Source of the DNA: Acidimicrobiaceae bacterium
GTDB lineage: Bacteria > Actinomycetota > Acidimicrobiia > Acidimicrobiales > Palsa-688
NCBI GenBank assembly: GCA_003166025.1
Contig: PMWT01000066.1
Span: 12,524-76,523, forward strand
Reading direction: 5' to 3'
Length of the DNA stretch: 64,000 nt
Part shown: one piece after another, positions 28,105 to 36,444 of the stretch
Position numbering within the stretch: the first letter of the stretch is position 1
How the letters are laid out: each line of letters opens with the position of its first letter
Translations under genes and position numbers: made by a program
Notes under the pieces: generated by a model
Database searches by the model: none
What the model was told of the DNA's origin: nothing
The model's input: the letters and a program-made list of their open reading frames with translations, nothing else

Positions 28105-28382
28105 CAGCGCTTCGCCTGCCGCTCCTGGCCGGCGTGGTAGCGGAAAGTCCGCGTGGGAGCGAACTCGCCCAGCTTGTGGCCCACCATCGACTCGGTCACG
28201 TACACGGGGACATGCTTGCGGCCGTCGTGGACGGCAATGGTGTGGCCCACCATGTCGGGGATGATCGTCGACCGCCGAGACCAGGTCTTGATGACCCTCT
28301 TCTCGTTGCGGCTGTTGAGGTCGTCCACCTTTCGCAGCAGGTGGCCGTCCACAAACGGGCCCTTCTTGAGACTGCGCGGCAT
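28104..28382 (-). CDS. rpsS: 30S ribosomal protein S19
   Basis: The 92-aa S19 starts [20 protein letters not shown] and includes [18 protein letters not shown]. It is normal in every respect and lies 3 bp from rplB. Confidence 0.97.
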   Translation of the reverse strand: MPRSLKKGPFVDGHLLRKVDDLNSRNEKRVIKTWSRRSTIIPDMVGHTIAVHDGRKHVPVYVTESMVGHKLGEFAPTRTFRYHAGQERQAKR

Positions 28383-28385
28383 TCG

Positions 28386-29219
28386 TTACCTCCTGGCGCC
28401 GCGCCCACGGCGGCGGCGGATGATCAAGCGGTCTGAAGGCCGGTGGGAGTGGCGCGTGCGGCCCTCGGGCTGGCCCCAGGGGGAAACGGGGTGCCGTCCG
28501 CCCGAAGACTTGCCTTCGCCGCCGCCTAGCGGGTGGTCCACCGGGTTCATGGCTACACCACGGCTCTGGGGCCGGACGCCCTTCCAACGGTTACGGCCCG
28601 CCTTACCGATCTTTATGAGCTCAGCCTCGGCGTTGCCAACCTCGCCGATGGTCGCCCGGCAATCGATGGGCACCCGCCGCATCTCAGTCGAGGGGAGCCT
28701 CAGTGTGGCGAAGTCTCCTTCTTTGGCCACCAGCTGGATGCTGGACCCGGCACTGCGGCCAAGCTTGCCGCCACCACCCGGCTTCAGCTCGATGTTGTGC
28801 AGGACCGACCCCACCGGGATGAAGCGCATAGGCATGGCATTGCCGACCCGGATTTCGGCCCCCTGCCCGCTGCGCAGCACGTCCCCTACCGCCAGGCGGG
28901 CAGGCGCCAAAATATAGCGCTTCTCGCCATCGTGGTAGTGCAGCAGGGCGATGCGGGCGTTGCGGTTGGGGTCGTACTCGATCGAGGCGACCGTCGCCGG
29001 GACGCCGTCCTTGGTGCGCTTAAAGTCGACGATGCGGTACTGGCGTTTGTGGCCGCTGCCCCGGTGACGGGCCGTTTTACGCCCGTAGGAGTTGCGCCCG
29101 CCGGTCCCCGGCTTGGGGACTGTCAACGACCGTTCGGGACGGTCCGTCGTGAGCTCGGTGAAGGCCGAAACGGTCTGGAACCGTCTACCGGCGCTGGTCG
29201 GTTTGCGGGAACGAAGCAT
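28386..29219 (-). CDS. rplB: 50S ribosomal protein L2
   Basis: The 277-aa L2 has the N-terminal [15 protein letters not shown], the RNA-binding domain and the peptidyl-transferase-proximal [20 protein letters not shown]. Its size is typical. Gap of 8 bp after rplW. Confidence 0.97.
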   Translation of the reverse strand: MLRSRKPTSAGRRFQTVSAFTELTTDRPERSLTVPKPGTGGRNSYGRKTARHRGSGHKRQYRIVDFKRTKDGVPATVASIEYDPNRNARIALLHYHDGEKRYILAPARLAVGDVLRSGQGAEIRVGNAMPMRFIPVGSVLHNIELKPGGGGKLGRSAGSSIQLVAKEGDFATLRLPSTEMRRVPIDCRATIGEVGNAEAELIKIGKAGRNRWKGVRPQSRGVAMNPVDHPLGGGEGKSSGGRHPVSPWGQPEGRTRHSHRPSDRLIIRRRRGRGARR

Positions 29220-29227
29220 CAGTACCC

Positions 29228-29521
29228 TCAGCTCGTCTCGAACAATGCGATCGACTGCCCGGCCGCCAGCGTCACTATCGCCCGCTTGGTGTCCGGCCGC
29301 TTCCCGAATGTCGCTTGCTTGCGGTTGCGCTTGCGCTTGCCGGGCCGGTTGAGGGTGTTGACGTTGATGACCTTGACATTGAAGACCCGCTCTACGGCGC
29401 GGCGGATCTCAATCTTGTTGGTTTCGGGGGCTACCACGAAGATATAGACGCCCTTCTCGCTCAGCGAGTAGGACTTCTCGGACACCACGGGTCGTAAGAG
29501 CACGTCACGGGGATCGTCCAT
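29228..29521 (-). CDS. rplW: 50S ribosomal protein L23
   Basis: The 97-aa L23 has [20 protein letters not shown] and the RNA-binding loop [20 protein letters not shown]. It forms the main trigger factor/SRP dock. It overlaps rplD by 1 bp. Confidence 0.97.
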   Translation of the reverse strand: MDDPRDVLLRPVVSEKSYSLSEKGVYIFVVAPETNKIEIRRAVERVFNVKVINVNTLNRPGKRKRNRKQATFGKRPDTKRAIVTLAAGQSIALFETS

Positions 29522-30348
29522 CAGGCTTCTTCCTCCGTACCCGGCGCGAGCGCCGTCTCTTGTGCCGTACCGGCCCCAGCGGCCTCGTCGTCGGTGGCAT
29601 CGTCGTCGGTGGCCTCCGCCGTGGCTACCTGGGCCTCGGGCTCAACGGGACGGCCGGCCGGCGCCTGTTTCAGGGTGAGCGCTACCGCCTCGGCCCAAGA
29701 ACTGTCCCCGGGGAGGGTCTGGCGGGTGAAGATCAGCGAGTCGCTGCAGAGGACGTCGTAGGCGGCCAGCTCGCCGGAGAGGACGATGTCGACCTCGGAG
29801 AGGTTGCGGAAGGACTTAAAGGCCCGCTCGTCGCCTCGGGACAGGACGACCATCGCCTTACCCGTGATACCAAGGGCCTCCAGGGCGGCCCGGGCCGCCT
29901 TGGTGCTCGGCAGGTCGAAGTCCCAGCCTTCGACCACGAAGACCTGGCCGGCGCCGGCACGGTCGGACAGGGCTCCCCGTAGGGCCTGCTGGACCATCTT
30001 GCGCGGTGTCCGTTGCCGGTAGCTGCGCGGTTTGGGGCCCAGAGCCACGCCGCCACCGGCAAAGTGCGGTGCGCGGGTGCTCCCCTGGCGGGCACGGCCA
30101 GTGCCCTTCTGCTTGTAGGGCTTGGCGCCGCCCCCGGAAACCTCGGCCCTGGTCTTGGTGCTCTGGGTCCCGGACCGGGCTGCGGCCAGCTGGGCGGTGA
30201 CGACCTGGTGCATGAGCGGGATGTTGGGCTGCACTCCGAAGACCTCGGGGTCGAGGGTGACCGTGGCCGTCACGGTGCCGTCCTGAGACCGGACGTCGAG
30301 GGAAGTCGGGACCGACGGGGTCGGGGCCGACTTAGGGCCCGGGGTCAT
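29521..30348 (-). CDS. rplD: 50S ribosomal protein L4 with acidic C-terminal tail
   Basis: The 275-aa L4 has the conserved loop region ([40 protein letters not shown]). After the core (~residue 225) follows an acidic Ala/Glu/Asp/Thr tail ([19 protein letters not shown]). The track ORF starts 63 codons too early; the ATG at 30348 overlaps the rplC stop as ATGA. In E. coli L4 represses its own operon through the S10 leader; see the leader hairpin feature. Confidence 0.95.
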   Translation of the reverse strand: MTPGPKSAPTPSVPTSLDVRSQDGTVTATVTLDPEVFGVQPNIPLMHQVVTAQLAAARSGTQSTKTRAEVSGGGAKPYKQKGTGRARQGSTRAPHFAGGGVALGPKPRSYRQRTPRKMVQQALRGALSDRAGAGQVFVVEGWDFDLPSTKAARAALEALGITGKAMVVLSRGDERAFKSFRNLSEVDIVLSGELAAYDVLCSDSLIFTRQTLPGDSSWAEAVALTLKQAPAGRPVEPEAQVATAEATDDDATDDEAAGAGTAQETALAPGTEEEA

Positions 30349-30998
30349 TTGGCCCCCTTCACTGCGTCCCGGATGAGAACGAGGCCACCGCGAGGCCCGG
30401 GGACGGCGCCCTTCAGGAGCAGGAGGCTGCGCTCGGCGTCGGCCGAGACGACCTCGAGGTTGAGGGTCGTCACCCGGTCGTTGCCAAGCCGCCCCGCCAT
30501 CCGAGTGCCCTTGAAAACCCGAGCGGGGGTGGCACACGCGCCTACCGAGCCCGGTGCCCGGTGGTGCTTGTGGTTGCCGTGGCTGGCGCCTTGGCCCTTG
30601 AAGTTGTGCCGTTCCATGGCACCGGCGAAGCCGCGTCCCTTGCTCGTCGCCGTGACGTCGACCTTGTCGCCGGCGTTATAAATGTCAACGCCGAGCTCCT
30701 GGCCGACCTCGTAGGACGAAGCGTCCTCGACCCGCAGCTCGACCAGCGCCCGGCCGGGGTCGACCTTGGCCTTGGCGTAGTGCCCGCCGAGGGGCTTGTT
30801 GACGGTACTCGGCCGGCGCGCGCCATAGGTCACCTGTAGGGCGGCGTAGCCGTCGGCGCCAGGTGTTTTCACCTGGACGACGCGGACGGGCGACACCCGT
30901 ACGACAGTGACCGCGACGGAGCGCTGGCTCTCGTCCCAGATCTGGGTCATGCCGACTTTCTCGCCGACAATCGCTCTTTTGGGGGCCTTCGCGGGCAT
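30345..30998 (-). CDS. rplC: 50S ribosomal protein L3
   Basis: The 217-aa L3 starts with [20 protein letters not shown] and has the conserved [20 protein letters not shown] and [20 protein letters not shown] (Gln-methylation region). It is the first gene of the cluster here, directly behind the promoter; rpsJ, which normally precedes it, is missing. RBS-like GAGGACCCAGG is just upstream. Confidence 0.97.
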   Translation of the reverse strand: MPAKAPKRAIVGEKVGMTQIWDESQRSVAVTVVRVSPVRVVQVKTPGADGYAALQVTYGARRPSTVNKPLGGHYAKAKVDPGRALVELRVEDASSYEVGQELGVDIYNAGDKVDVTATSKGRGFAGAMERHNFKGQGASHGNHKHHRAPGSVGACATPARVFKGTRMAGRLGNDRVTTLNLEVVSADAERSLLLLKGAVPGPRGGLVLIRDAVKGAK

Positions 30999-31022
30999 CC
31001 TGGGTCCTCTTATACGCGGGAC

Positions 31023-31050
31023 GCTCCGCTCGGGGGTTCCCGGGCGGAGC
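31023..31050 (-). promoter_or_regulatory. Strong leader hairpin before rplC
   Basis: A 12-bp stem (GCTCCGCTCGGG/CCCGGGCGGAGC with one G-T pair) and a 4-nt loop lies 24 bp upstream of rplC, inside the leader predicted from the promoter at 31129-31157. No U-run follows, so simple termination is unlikely. It is placed where an autoregulatory element for L4 or another ribosomal protein could act; that role is inference. Confidence 0.6.
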
Positions 31051-31128
31051 TCGTTTCACGTTGTGCCACGGCGTCCCCGCTGTCAGCGACAGACGGGCGA
31101 CCATGAACGTCGGTTAGACGGCCTCGCC

Positions 31129-31157
31129 AGTATAGCCAGCGGCGCACCCTGTGCAAA
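31129..31157 (-). promoter_or_regulatory. Predicted sigma-A promoter of the ribosomal superoperon
   Basis: On the minus strand: -35 TTTGCA, 17-bp spacer, -10 TATACT, followed by a ~124-nt leader to rplC. It is the best promoter match noticed in the window and lies in the 178-bp gap between the M1-like peptidase gene and rplC. The rest of that gap apart from the hairpin shows no coding sequence. Confidence 0.6.
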
Positions 31158-31176
31158 CCGCGGCTGCCCTTTCCGC

Positions 31177-32466
31177 TTACGGGGCCGCCCCGTCCCTCCC
31201 GTAGACGTAGCGGTCCCACCAGGGGCCCAGGTCCTGCCCGCACCACTCGCCGAGGTGCCTGGCCAGGTCTTCCGTGCTCCCCGCGCCGCCCCCATGGGCC
31301 CCGTACCAGGCGGCCAGGGACGATCTGAGCTGAGCCGCCCCCCCGGCCATGTGGGCCACGCCCGAGAGCAGCCGGCTACCGGCCGTGTACGCCTCCCGCG
31401 GCGTACGGCGGCTCCAGGGATGGGCCGGGCACAGCACGCTGGGCTCCTCGTCCAGACCGAGCGGCTCCGCCTGGAAGCGCCCCGCCGGCGCCCGGCGCGA
31501 AGCGGTGGCCCAGCTGGCCATGGCCTCGTCGATCCAACCGTCGGAGGCGCAGGCGGGCTTGACGCCCCGCCCGAACCAAGTGTGGAAGACCTCGTGCTCG
31601 AGCGCCGGTGCGCTCGTGGTCGTGGCCGCGTCGTACTCCATGCCCCTCGGCTCGCCCCACAGGACGGCCAGGTAGTCGTCGGCCGGGAAGCGGCCGTAGC
31701 GGGCGGAGAAATAGGCCAGCCACGCCGCCGTGTCCGCCACAGCCGCGTCCAAGTCGGTACCCGGACCGGCCAGGGCCGCCACTGTCAGGCCCAGGTGCTC
31801 CCCCCCGGCGACCGCCTCGGTGCGGCGCACTTCCACCTCGTCGGCGGGCACCAGGACGAGCAAAGGTGAAAGGGACGTGTAATGGCTCGGGTAACGCACG
31901 GTCCAGCGGGCACCGTCCCTGTGCTCCTCGAGCGCGCCATTGGCCAGGAGCACGTGGGGACGGTCCGTGCCCGTCACCTCGATGTCGAGCTCGATGCTCA
32001 GCGTGTCGTGGCACAGGTTCGCCGGGAACCACATCTCCAGGTACCGGCCAGGCTCCAGGTCGGACATGAGCAGGTCCCAGGAAACCCCCCCGGGCGACCA
32101 GCCCACACCGGGCGCTCCCGTCGCGTCGGGCGCCTCCAGGTGGTACCCGAGCTCAAGCAGATGAGGGGGACCATCGGAACAGCTGACGTCCACGACCCGC
32201 ATCCGGGCCTCTTCGCCCGCCCCCATATCGCAGTAGCCCAGGGCGTCGGGCGGGACGGCTGACCCGTCCAACACCGCCGTGCCAATCGTCTGGCGCAGGT
32301 CGAAGACAGGGTGCCCGGACGGGCCGTCGAGGCGGAACTCGAGGCGGGCCGACACGTCGGCCACCCGGGACGCGACGTCGAAACGTACCGATGCCCTAAG
32401 CCGCTCGATGTCGATAGGTACCGCGAGGCGCCCGCTCAGAGCGACTGGTAGTGGCGCTGATGGCAA
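31177..32466 (-). CDS. M1-family-like zinc metallopeptidase
   Basis: The gluzincin motif HEVFHTW followed 18 residues later by Glu (WIDEAMASW) gives HExxH-x18-E, as in M1 aminopeptidases. GEPRGMEYDAAT stands where aminopeptidases have GAMEN, so exopeptidase N-terminal recognition may be altered. The N-terminal part is a beta-rich domain (FDVASRVADVSARLEFRL). No signal peptide was seen. The track start is a TTG at 32598 that touches the divergent flippase ATG; I prefer the TTG at 32466 (GGGAGG four bases upstream), but the start is uncertain. It is about half the size of PepN (~860 aa). Confidence 0.75.
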   Translation of the reverse strand: MPSAPLPVALSGRLAVPIDIERLRASVRFDVASRVADVSARLEFRLDGPSGHPVFDLRQTIGTAVLDGSAVPPDALGYCDMGAGEEARMRVVDVSCSDGPPHLLELGYHLEAPDATGAPGVGWSPGGVSWDLLMSDLEPGRYLEMWFPANLCHDTLSIELDIEVTGTDRPHVLLANGALEEHRDGARWTVRYPSHYTSLSPLLVLVPADEVEVRRTEAVAGGEHLGLTVAALAGPGTDLDAAVADTAAWLAYFSARYGRFPADDYLAVLWGEPRGMEYDAATTTSAPALEHEVFHTWFGRGVKPACASDGWIDEAMASWATASRRAPAGRFQAEPLGLDEEPSVLCPAHPWSRRTPREAYTAGSRLLSGVAHMAGGAAQLRSSLAAWYGAHGGGAGSTEDLARHLGEWCGQDLGPWWDRYVYGRDGAAP

Positions 32467-32597
32467 GAGGCCTCCCGGTCCGGGGCGGAGGTGACAGGTA
32501 CGCTCGCTAATAGAGACGTCAAGCGGTACCGGAGCCGCACAATACCGGAACGGCGCGTAGCTCCGGGCCCGCGATCTCCACCAATCGGGACGAGGCA

Positions 32598-34784
32598 ATG
32601 GACCAAGAGGACAACCCCGAGGGACGCCAGACGAGGCGGCGCTGGGCCGTCGCCGCCGTTACCCTGGCCGTCAACCTGGGCAGTTTCTTGTTCCTGGTCC
32701 TGGTGGCCCGTTCGGCGGCTCCAGCGGTTTTCGGGGCGCTGGGGGCCCTGGCCGCCCTGACTCTTGTGTTCGAGGTGCCAGCCAACGCGCTGCAGGTGGC
32801 CGTGGGGCGGACCGTGAGCGCCACCAACCCCAACGGGCGCGTGCCTCAGGTGGTGGCGGGGCCGCTCTTGATCGAAGCCAGCGCCTTCGGGGCCGGCGCC
32901 TGCGCCGTGCTGCTGGCGCTATCTCCTCTGGTGGAGAGCTTCCTGCACCTTCCCTCGATCACGAGCGCCCTCCTGCTGGGCGCCTACGCCCTGCCCGTCG
33001 GCCTTAGCGTGGTGCCCAAGGGAGTGCTGGCCGGCCAAGGCCGCTGGCCCGTGCTTTCTACCGGCCTCCTGGCCGGGATGGCGGTACGCCTGATAGTCGG
33101 CGTGGTCCTGGTGCGTCACGGGGGTGGGCTGGAAGGCGCCTTCGTAGCCATGGTATGGGGCGAGCTCGTGACGACTGTCATCGTGCTCGTCGGCTTCAGG
33201 CGGCTGGTCTCCCAGCCCGGGGGCTCCGGCCCGGCCGAACTTCCCGTCCCCCCGGCCGACGTTGTGGTGCCCCAGGCCAGCGCCCCCACGCGCCTCGCGT
33301 GGAGCCAGGCCAAGGTGGCCGCCGTCGCCTTCACCGGCTATTGGGCGCTTACGGCGGTAGACGTCGTACTGGCCCGCCACTGGCTCGGGCCCAACGCCTC
33401 GGGGTGGTACGCGGCGGCGGCCACAGTGGCCCAGATAGCCCTGCTGGCCCCGGGCGCGGTCGCGGCCGTCACGTTCCCTCGACTGCTCGGGGCGGACGTG
33501 CCCCGTCTGGTGGGACCGGACAGCAAACCCAACCAGCGCCTGATGTTCGCCGTGGGCTCGGCGGTGGTAGCCGTGACCGGCTTCGCGGCTGCCCTCGTCG
33601 TCACCCTGCTGGCGGCCCAGACGGTGAGGGCACTGTTCGGGCACCGGTACGCGCCAGCGGCGAGCGTGGTCGGCCTCCTGTCCTTCAGCGGCGCCCTCCT
33701 CGGCCTGGTCACTGTGCTGTTGCACTACCACCTGAGCCGGGGGGGGCGGTTCACCGCCAGCCTGTGCTGGCCGGGGATCCTGGTGAGCATCGTGGGCGCC
33801 ACGGTCTGGCACCGTTCCATGACCGAGATCGCCCTGGTGATGGTGGTCACCAGTTCGGTGGTCTGTGCCGGCATGCTGGCCGTCGCCCTGGGCCACGCCG
33901 AAGGTGGGCGCGCCGATCTTGTCGAGCGAGCCAACCTGGCGCTGCTCGATGCCTCGATGGACCTCTCCGTCGTGGTCCCGTACTACAACCCGGGCCGCTT
34001 GCTCGTCCCCACCATCGAACGCCTGCTTTCCGTTCTCGACGCCTCGGGGGCGTCCTACGAGGTCGTGGCGGTATCGGATGGCTCCACGGACGGCAGCGAC
34101 CATGACCTCGACGAACTTGCGGCCGGCCACCCCCAGCTCACCAACCTGGTCTTCGCCCAAAACCAGGGCAAGGGCGCAGCCTTGCGCATCGGGCTGGCCC
34201 GGGGACGGGGACGGTACCTGGGCTTCATCGATGCCGACGGGGACCTGGACCCGATCCTGCTCGACTCGTTCCAGACCATGGTCCGCCTGTACAGCCCGGA
34301 CATAATCCTCGGCAGCAAGCGCCACCCGCTCTCTGAGGTCGAGTACCCATTTCTGAGGCGCGTCTATTCGTGGGGCTACCAGCAGGTGGTTCGCGTGGGG
34401 TTCCGACTGAACATCCGCGACACCCAGACCGGGATCAAGCTCATACGCCGGGACGTGCTCGCCGCCGTTCTGCCCCGCATGGTCGAGAAGCGCTTCGCCT
34501 TCGACCTCGAGCTTTTCGTGATCGCCCGTCGCCTCGGCTACAAGCGGTTCCTCGAGGCCCCGATCCGCCTACGCCACCAGTTCACCAGCACGGTCTCGTG
34601 GCGGTCGGTCTATCGTTCGCTCCTCGACACCCTGGCCATCTGGTACCGGCTCCGCGTGCTGCATTTCTATGACGGCGACCAGGGCCCGGCGACCCCTGGA
34701 GGCGAAGGGCTGCGCATCGACCCGGTGGTACTCCGGGGCAGTGCCGGGCCGTCAGCGGCTGCCCAGCCCCCCGGGGCCCGCTGA
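32598..34784 (+). CDS. Polysaccharide flippase-like domain fused to GT2 glycosyltransferase
   Basis: The first ~440 residues are a MATE/Wzx-like membrane domain with about 12 hydrophobic segments (VTLAVNLGSFLFLVLVARSA, GYWALTAVDVVLARHWLGPN). From residue ~453 a GT-A glycosyltransferase 2 domain begins (MDLSVVVPYYNPGRLLVPTI) with a DxD-like FIDADGDLDP and an ending like polyprenyl-phosphate mannose/glucose synthases (RDTQTGIKLIRRDVL, FDLELFVIARRLGYK). The frame is continuous across both. It suggests coupled synthesis and flipping of a lipid-linked sugar for cell-envelope glycan. Neighbours give no pathway context. Confidence 0.85.
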   Translation: MDQEDNPEGRQTRRRWAVAAVTLAVNLGSFLFLVLVARSAAPAVFGALGALAALTLVFEVPANALQVAVGRTVSATNPNGRVPQVVAGPLLIEASAFGAGACAVLLALSPLVESFLHLPSITSALLLGAYALPVGLSVVPKGVLAGQGRWPVLSTGLLAGMAVRLIVGVVLVRHGGGLEGAFVAMVWGELVTTVIVLVGFRRLVSQPGGSGPAELPVPPADVVVPQASAPTRLAWSQAKVAAVAFTGYWALTAVDVVLARHWLGPNASGWYAAAATVAQIALLAPGAVAAVTFPRLLGADVPRLVGPDSKPNQRLMFAVGSAVVAVTGFAAALVVTLLAAQTVRALFGHRYAPAASVVGLLSFSGALLGLVTVLLHYHLSRGGRFTASLCWPGILVSIVGATVWHRSMTEIALVMVVTSSVVCAGMLAVALGHAEGGRADLVERANLALLDASMDLSVVVPYYNPGRLLVPTIERLLSVLDASGASYEVVAVSDGSTDGSDHDLDELAAGHPQLTNLVFAQNQGKGAALRIGLARGRGRYLGFIDADGDLDPILLDSFQTMVRLYSPDIILGSKRHPLSEVEYPFLRRVYSWGYQQVVRVGFRLNIRDTQTGIKLIRRDVLAAVLPRMVEKRFAFDLELFVIARRLGYKRFLEAPIRLRHQFTSTVSWRSVYRSLLDTLAIWYRLRVLHFYDGDQGPATPGGEGLRIDPVVLRGSAGPSAAAQPPGAR

Positions 34785-34795
34785 GCGCCCGGAGG

Positions 34796-35512
34796 TCAGG
34801 CGCCGATGTCCTCCCCGAGGTACGCCATGCGTACGCGATCGTCGCGCAACAGAACGTCCGCTGATGCCTGCAGCACGATCCTCCCGGTCTCGAGCACGTA
34901 GCCCCGGTCGGCCAGCTGGAGGGCCTTGGCCGCGTTCTGCTCGACCAGAAGAAGGGTGACGCCCTGGTCACGGATGTCCCTCAGAATTTCAAAGATGGTC
35001 TGGACGAACAGTGGGGCCAGCCCCATCGAGGGCTCGTCCAACAACAGGAGCCTGGGCTCGGCCATGAGCGCGCGACCTATGGCCAGCATCTGCTGCTCCC
35101 CGCCGGAGAGGTTCCCTCCCTGCTGCTTGCGGCGGTCCTTCAGGACCGGGAAGAGACCGAAGACCCGGTCGATCTTGGCGGCCTGGCCGTGGGGCTTGTT
35201 GTAAGAGCCGATCTCAAGGTTCTCGAGCACGGTCATCTGCGCAAAGATCCGGCGTCCCTCGGGGACATGGCTGATGCCGAGCTGGACGGTCTTGTGGGCG
35301 GCGAAGTGGGAGATGTCGATGCCGTCGAAACGGACACTACCCAGCGATGCGTGGTGCAGGCCCGAGATCATCCGCAGCGTGGTCGTCTTACCGGCCCCGT
35401 TGGCACCTAGGAGGGTTACGATCTCTCCCTGTTCGACGGTGACCGTGAAATCGTGCAGGGCGGGGACGGCACCATAGCGGACCTCCACCCCCGTAACCTC
35501 GAGCAGGGCCAT
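34796..35512 (-). CDS. livF: Branched-chain amino-acid-type ABC transporter ATPase LivF
   Basis: The 238-aa ATPase has Walker A GANGAGKTTTLRMI, signature LSGGEQQMLAIGRALM and Walker B LLLLDEPSMGLAP, with the LivF-typical HVPEGRRIFAQMTVLENLEI. It overlaps livG by 1 bp. It is the second nucleotide-binding subunit of the LivHMGF importer. Confidence 0.95.
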   Translation of the reverse strand: MALLEVTGVEVRYGAVPALHDFTVTVEQGEIVTLLGANGAGKTTTLRMISGLHHASLGSVRFDGIDISHFAAHKTVQLGISHVPEGRRIFAQMTVLENLEIGSYNKPHGQAAKIDRVFGLFPVLKDRRKQQGGNLSGGEQQMLAIGRALMAEPRLLLLDEPSMGLAPLFVQTIFEILRDIRDQGVTLLLVEQNAAKALQLADRGYVLETGRIVLQASADVLLRDDRVRMAYLGEDIGA

Positions 35513-36444
35513 CAGAGCCCGTCCCCGCCCGCATCACTGCTCGTCCCCACGACCGGGCCATTGCCGACCGGGCCATTGCCCGCTCCGCCGTCGTCGACTG
35601 GGTCGTCGGTCTCGGCGGAGCCGAGGTAGGCATTTATTACGACCGGGTCCCGTTGGATCTCGGCCGGCGAGCCCTCGGCGATCACCTGGCCGAAGTTCAG
35701 GACGACGATCCGCTGCGCCACCGACATCACCAGCTTCATGTCGTGCTCGATCAACAGCACCGTGACACCAAGCTCGGTGTTGACTTTACGGATGAGCTCG
35801 GCTAGCTCGATCTTTTCGGCCGGGTTGGTCCCCGCCGCGGGTTCGTCCAGCAGAAGCACTTCGGGGCCCGTGCCGAGCGCCCGGGCGATCTCGAGACGCC
35901 GCCGCTCGCCGTAAGGCAACGAGCTCGAAAGCTCGTTCGCCCGGCGGGTCAGGCCGACGAACCGCAAGAGCTCCAACGTCTTGAGGTCGCTCTCGTGTTC
36001 CTCGCGCCGGGTCCGGCGCAACCGGAGCATGGCACCGACAGGCCCGGTGTGCTGCTTGGACTCCGCCCCGATCTTCACGTTCTCGAAGGTGGTCAGAGCA
36101 TTGAACATCCGGGACGTCTGGAAGGTGCGGGCCACCCCGGCCCGGTTGACCCTGAAGGGCTTGCGACCGATGACGCTCAAGGGCCGACCGTACTTCGGGG
36201 TGAAGATGATCGAACCCTCTTGGGGAGTGTAGACACCGGTCAGACAGTTGAACAACGACGTCTTTCCGGCGCCATTGGGACCGATGACCGACAGGATCTC
36301 ACCCCGGTGAAGCACGAGCGACACGTCGCTGAGGCTGACTACCCCTCCGAAGCGCAGGGTCACGTGCTCGACCGAGAACAGGACACCGGTCGGACCGGGA
36401 CCGGTTGCGCCGGGCGCAGGGACTGCGGGTGCCGGAACTGTCAT
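35512..36444 (-). CDS. livG: Branched-chain amino-acid-type ABC transporter ATPase LivG
   Basis: The 310-aa ATPase shows Walker A GPNGAGKTSLFNCLTG, signature LPYGERRRLEIARAL and Walker B VLLLDEPAAGTNP, the last being LivG-typical. The track ORF is 94 codons too long; the ATG at 36444 overlaps the livM stop as ATGA. A C-terminal tail of ~35 residues is Gly/Asp-rich (DDGGAGNGPVGNGPVVG). Confidence 0.95.
   Translation of the reverse strand: MTVPAPAVPAPGATGPGPTGVLFSVEHVTLRFGGVVSLSDVSLVLHRGEILSVIGPNGAGKTSLFNCLTGVYTPQEGSIIFTPKYGRPLSVIGRKPFRVNRAGVARTFQTSRMFNALTTFENVKIGAESKQHTGPVGAMLRLRRTRREEHESDLKTLELLRFVGLTRRANELSSSLPYGERRRLEIARALGTGPEVLLLDEPAAGTNPAEKIELAELIRKVNTELGVTVLLIEHDMKLVMSVAQRIVVLNFGQVIAEGSPAEIQRDPVVINAYLGSAETDDPVDDGGAGNGPVGNGPVVGTSSDAGGDGL

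Noticed and set aside
27322-28587. The 421-aa track version of L22
   Set aside because: The first 161 residues cover rpsS/rplB antiphase sequence; the start at 28104 gives normal L22.
31010-31246. 78-aa minus-strand ORF upstream of rplC, tested as rpsJ
   Set aside because: No S10 motifs, and it overlaps the peptidase 3' end and the promoter.
32919-34325. 468-aa minus-strand ORF opposite the flippase-GT2 gene
   Set aside because: Composition is His/Gly/Gln-heavy without motifs; it overlaps a recognised protein fully.
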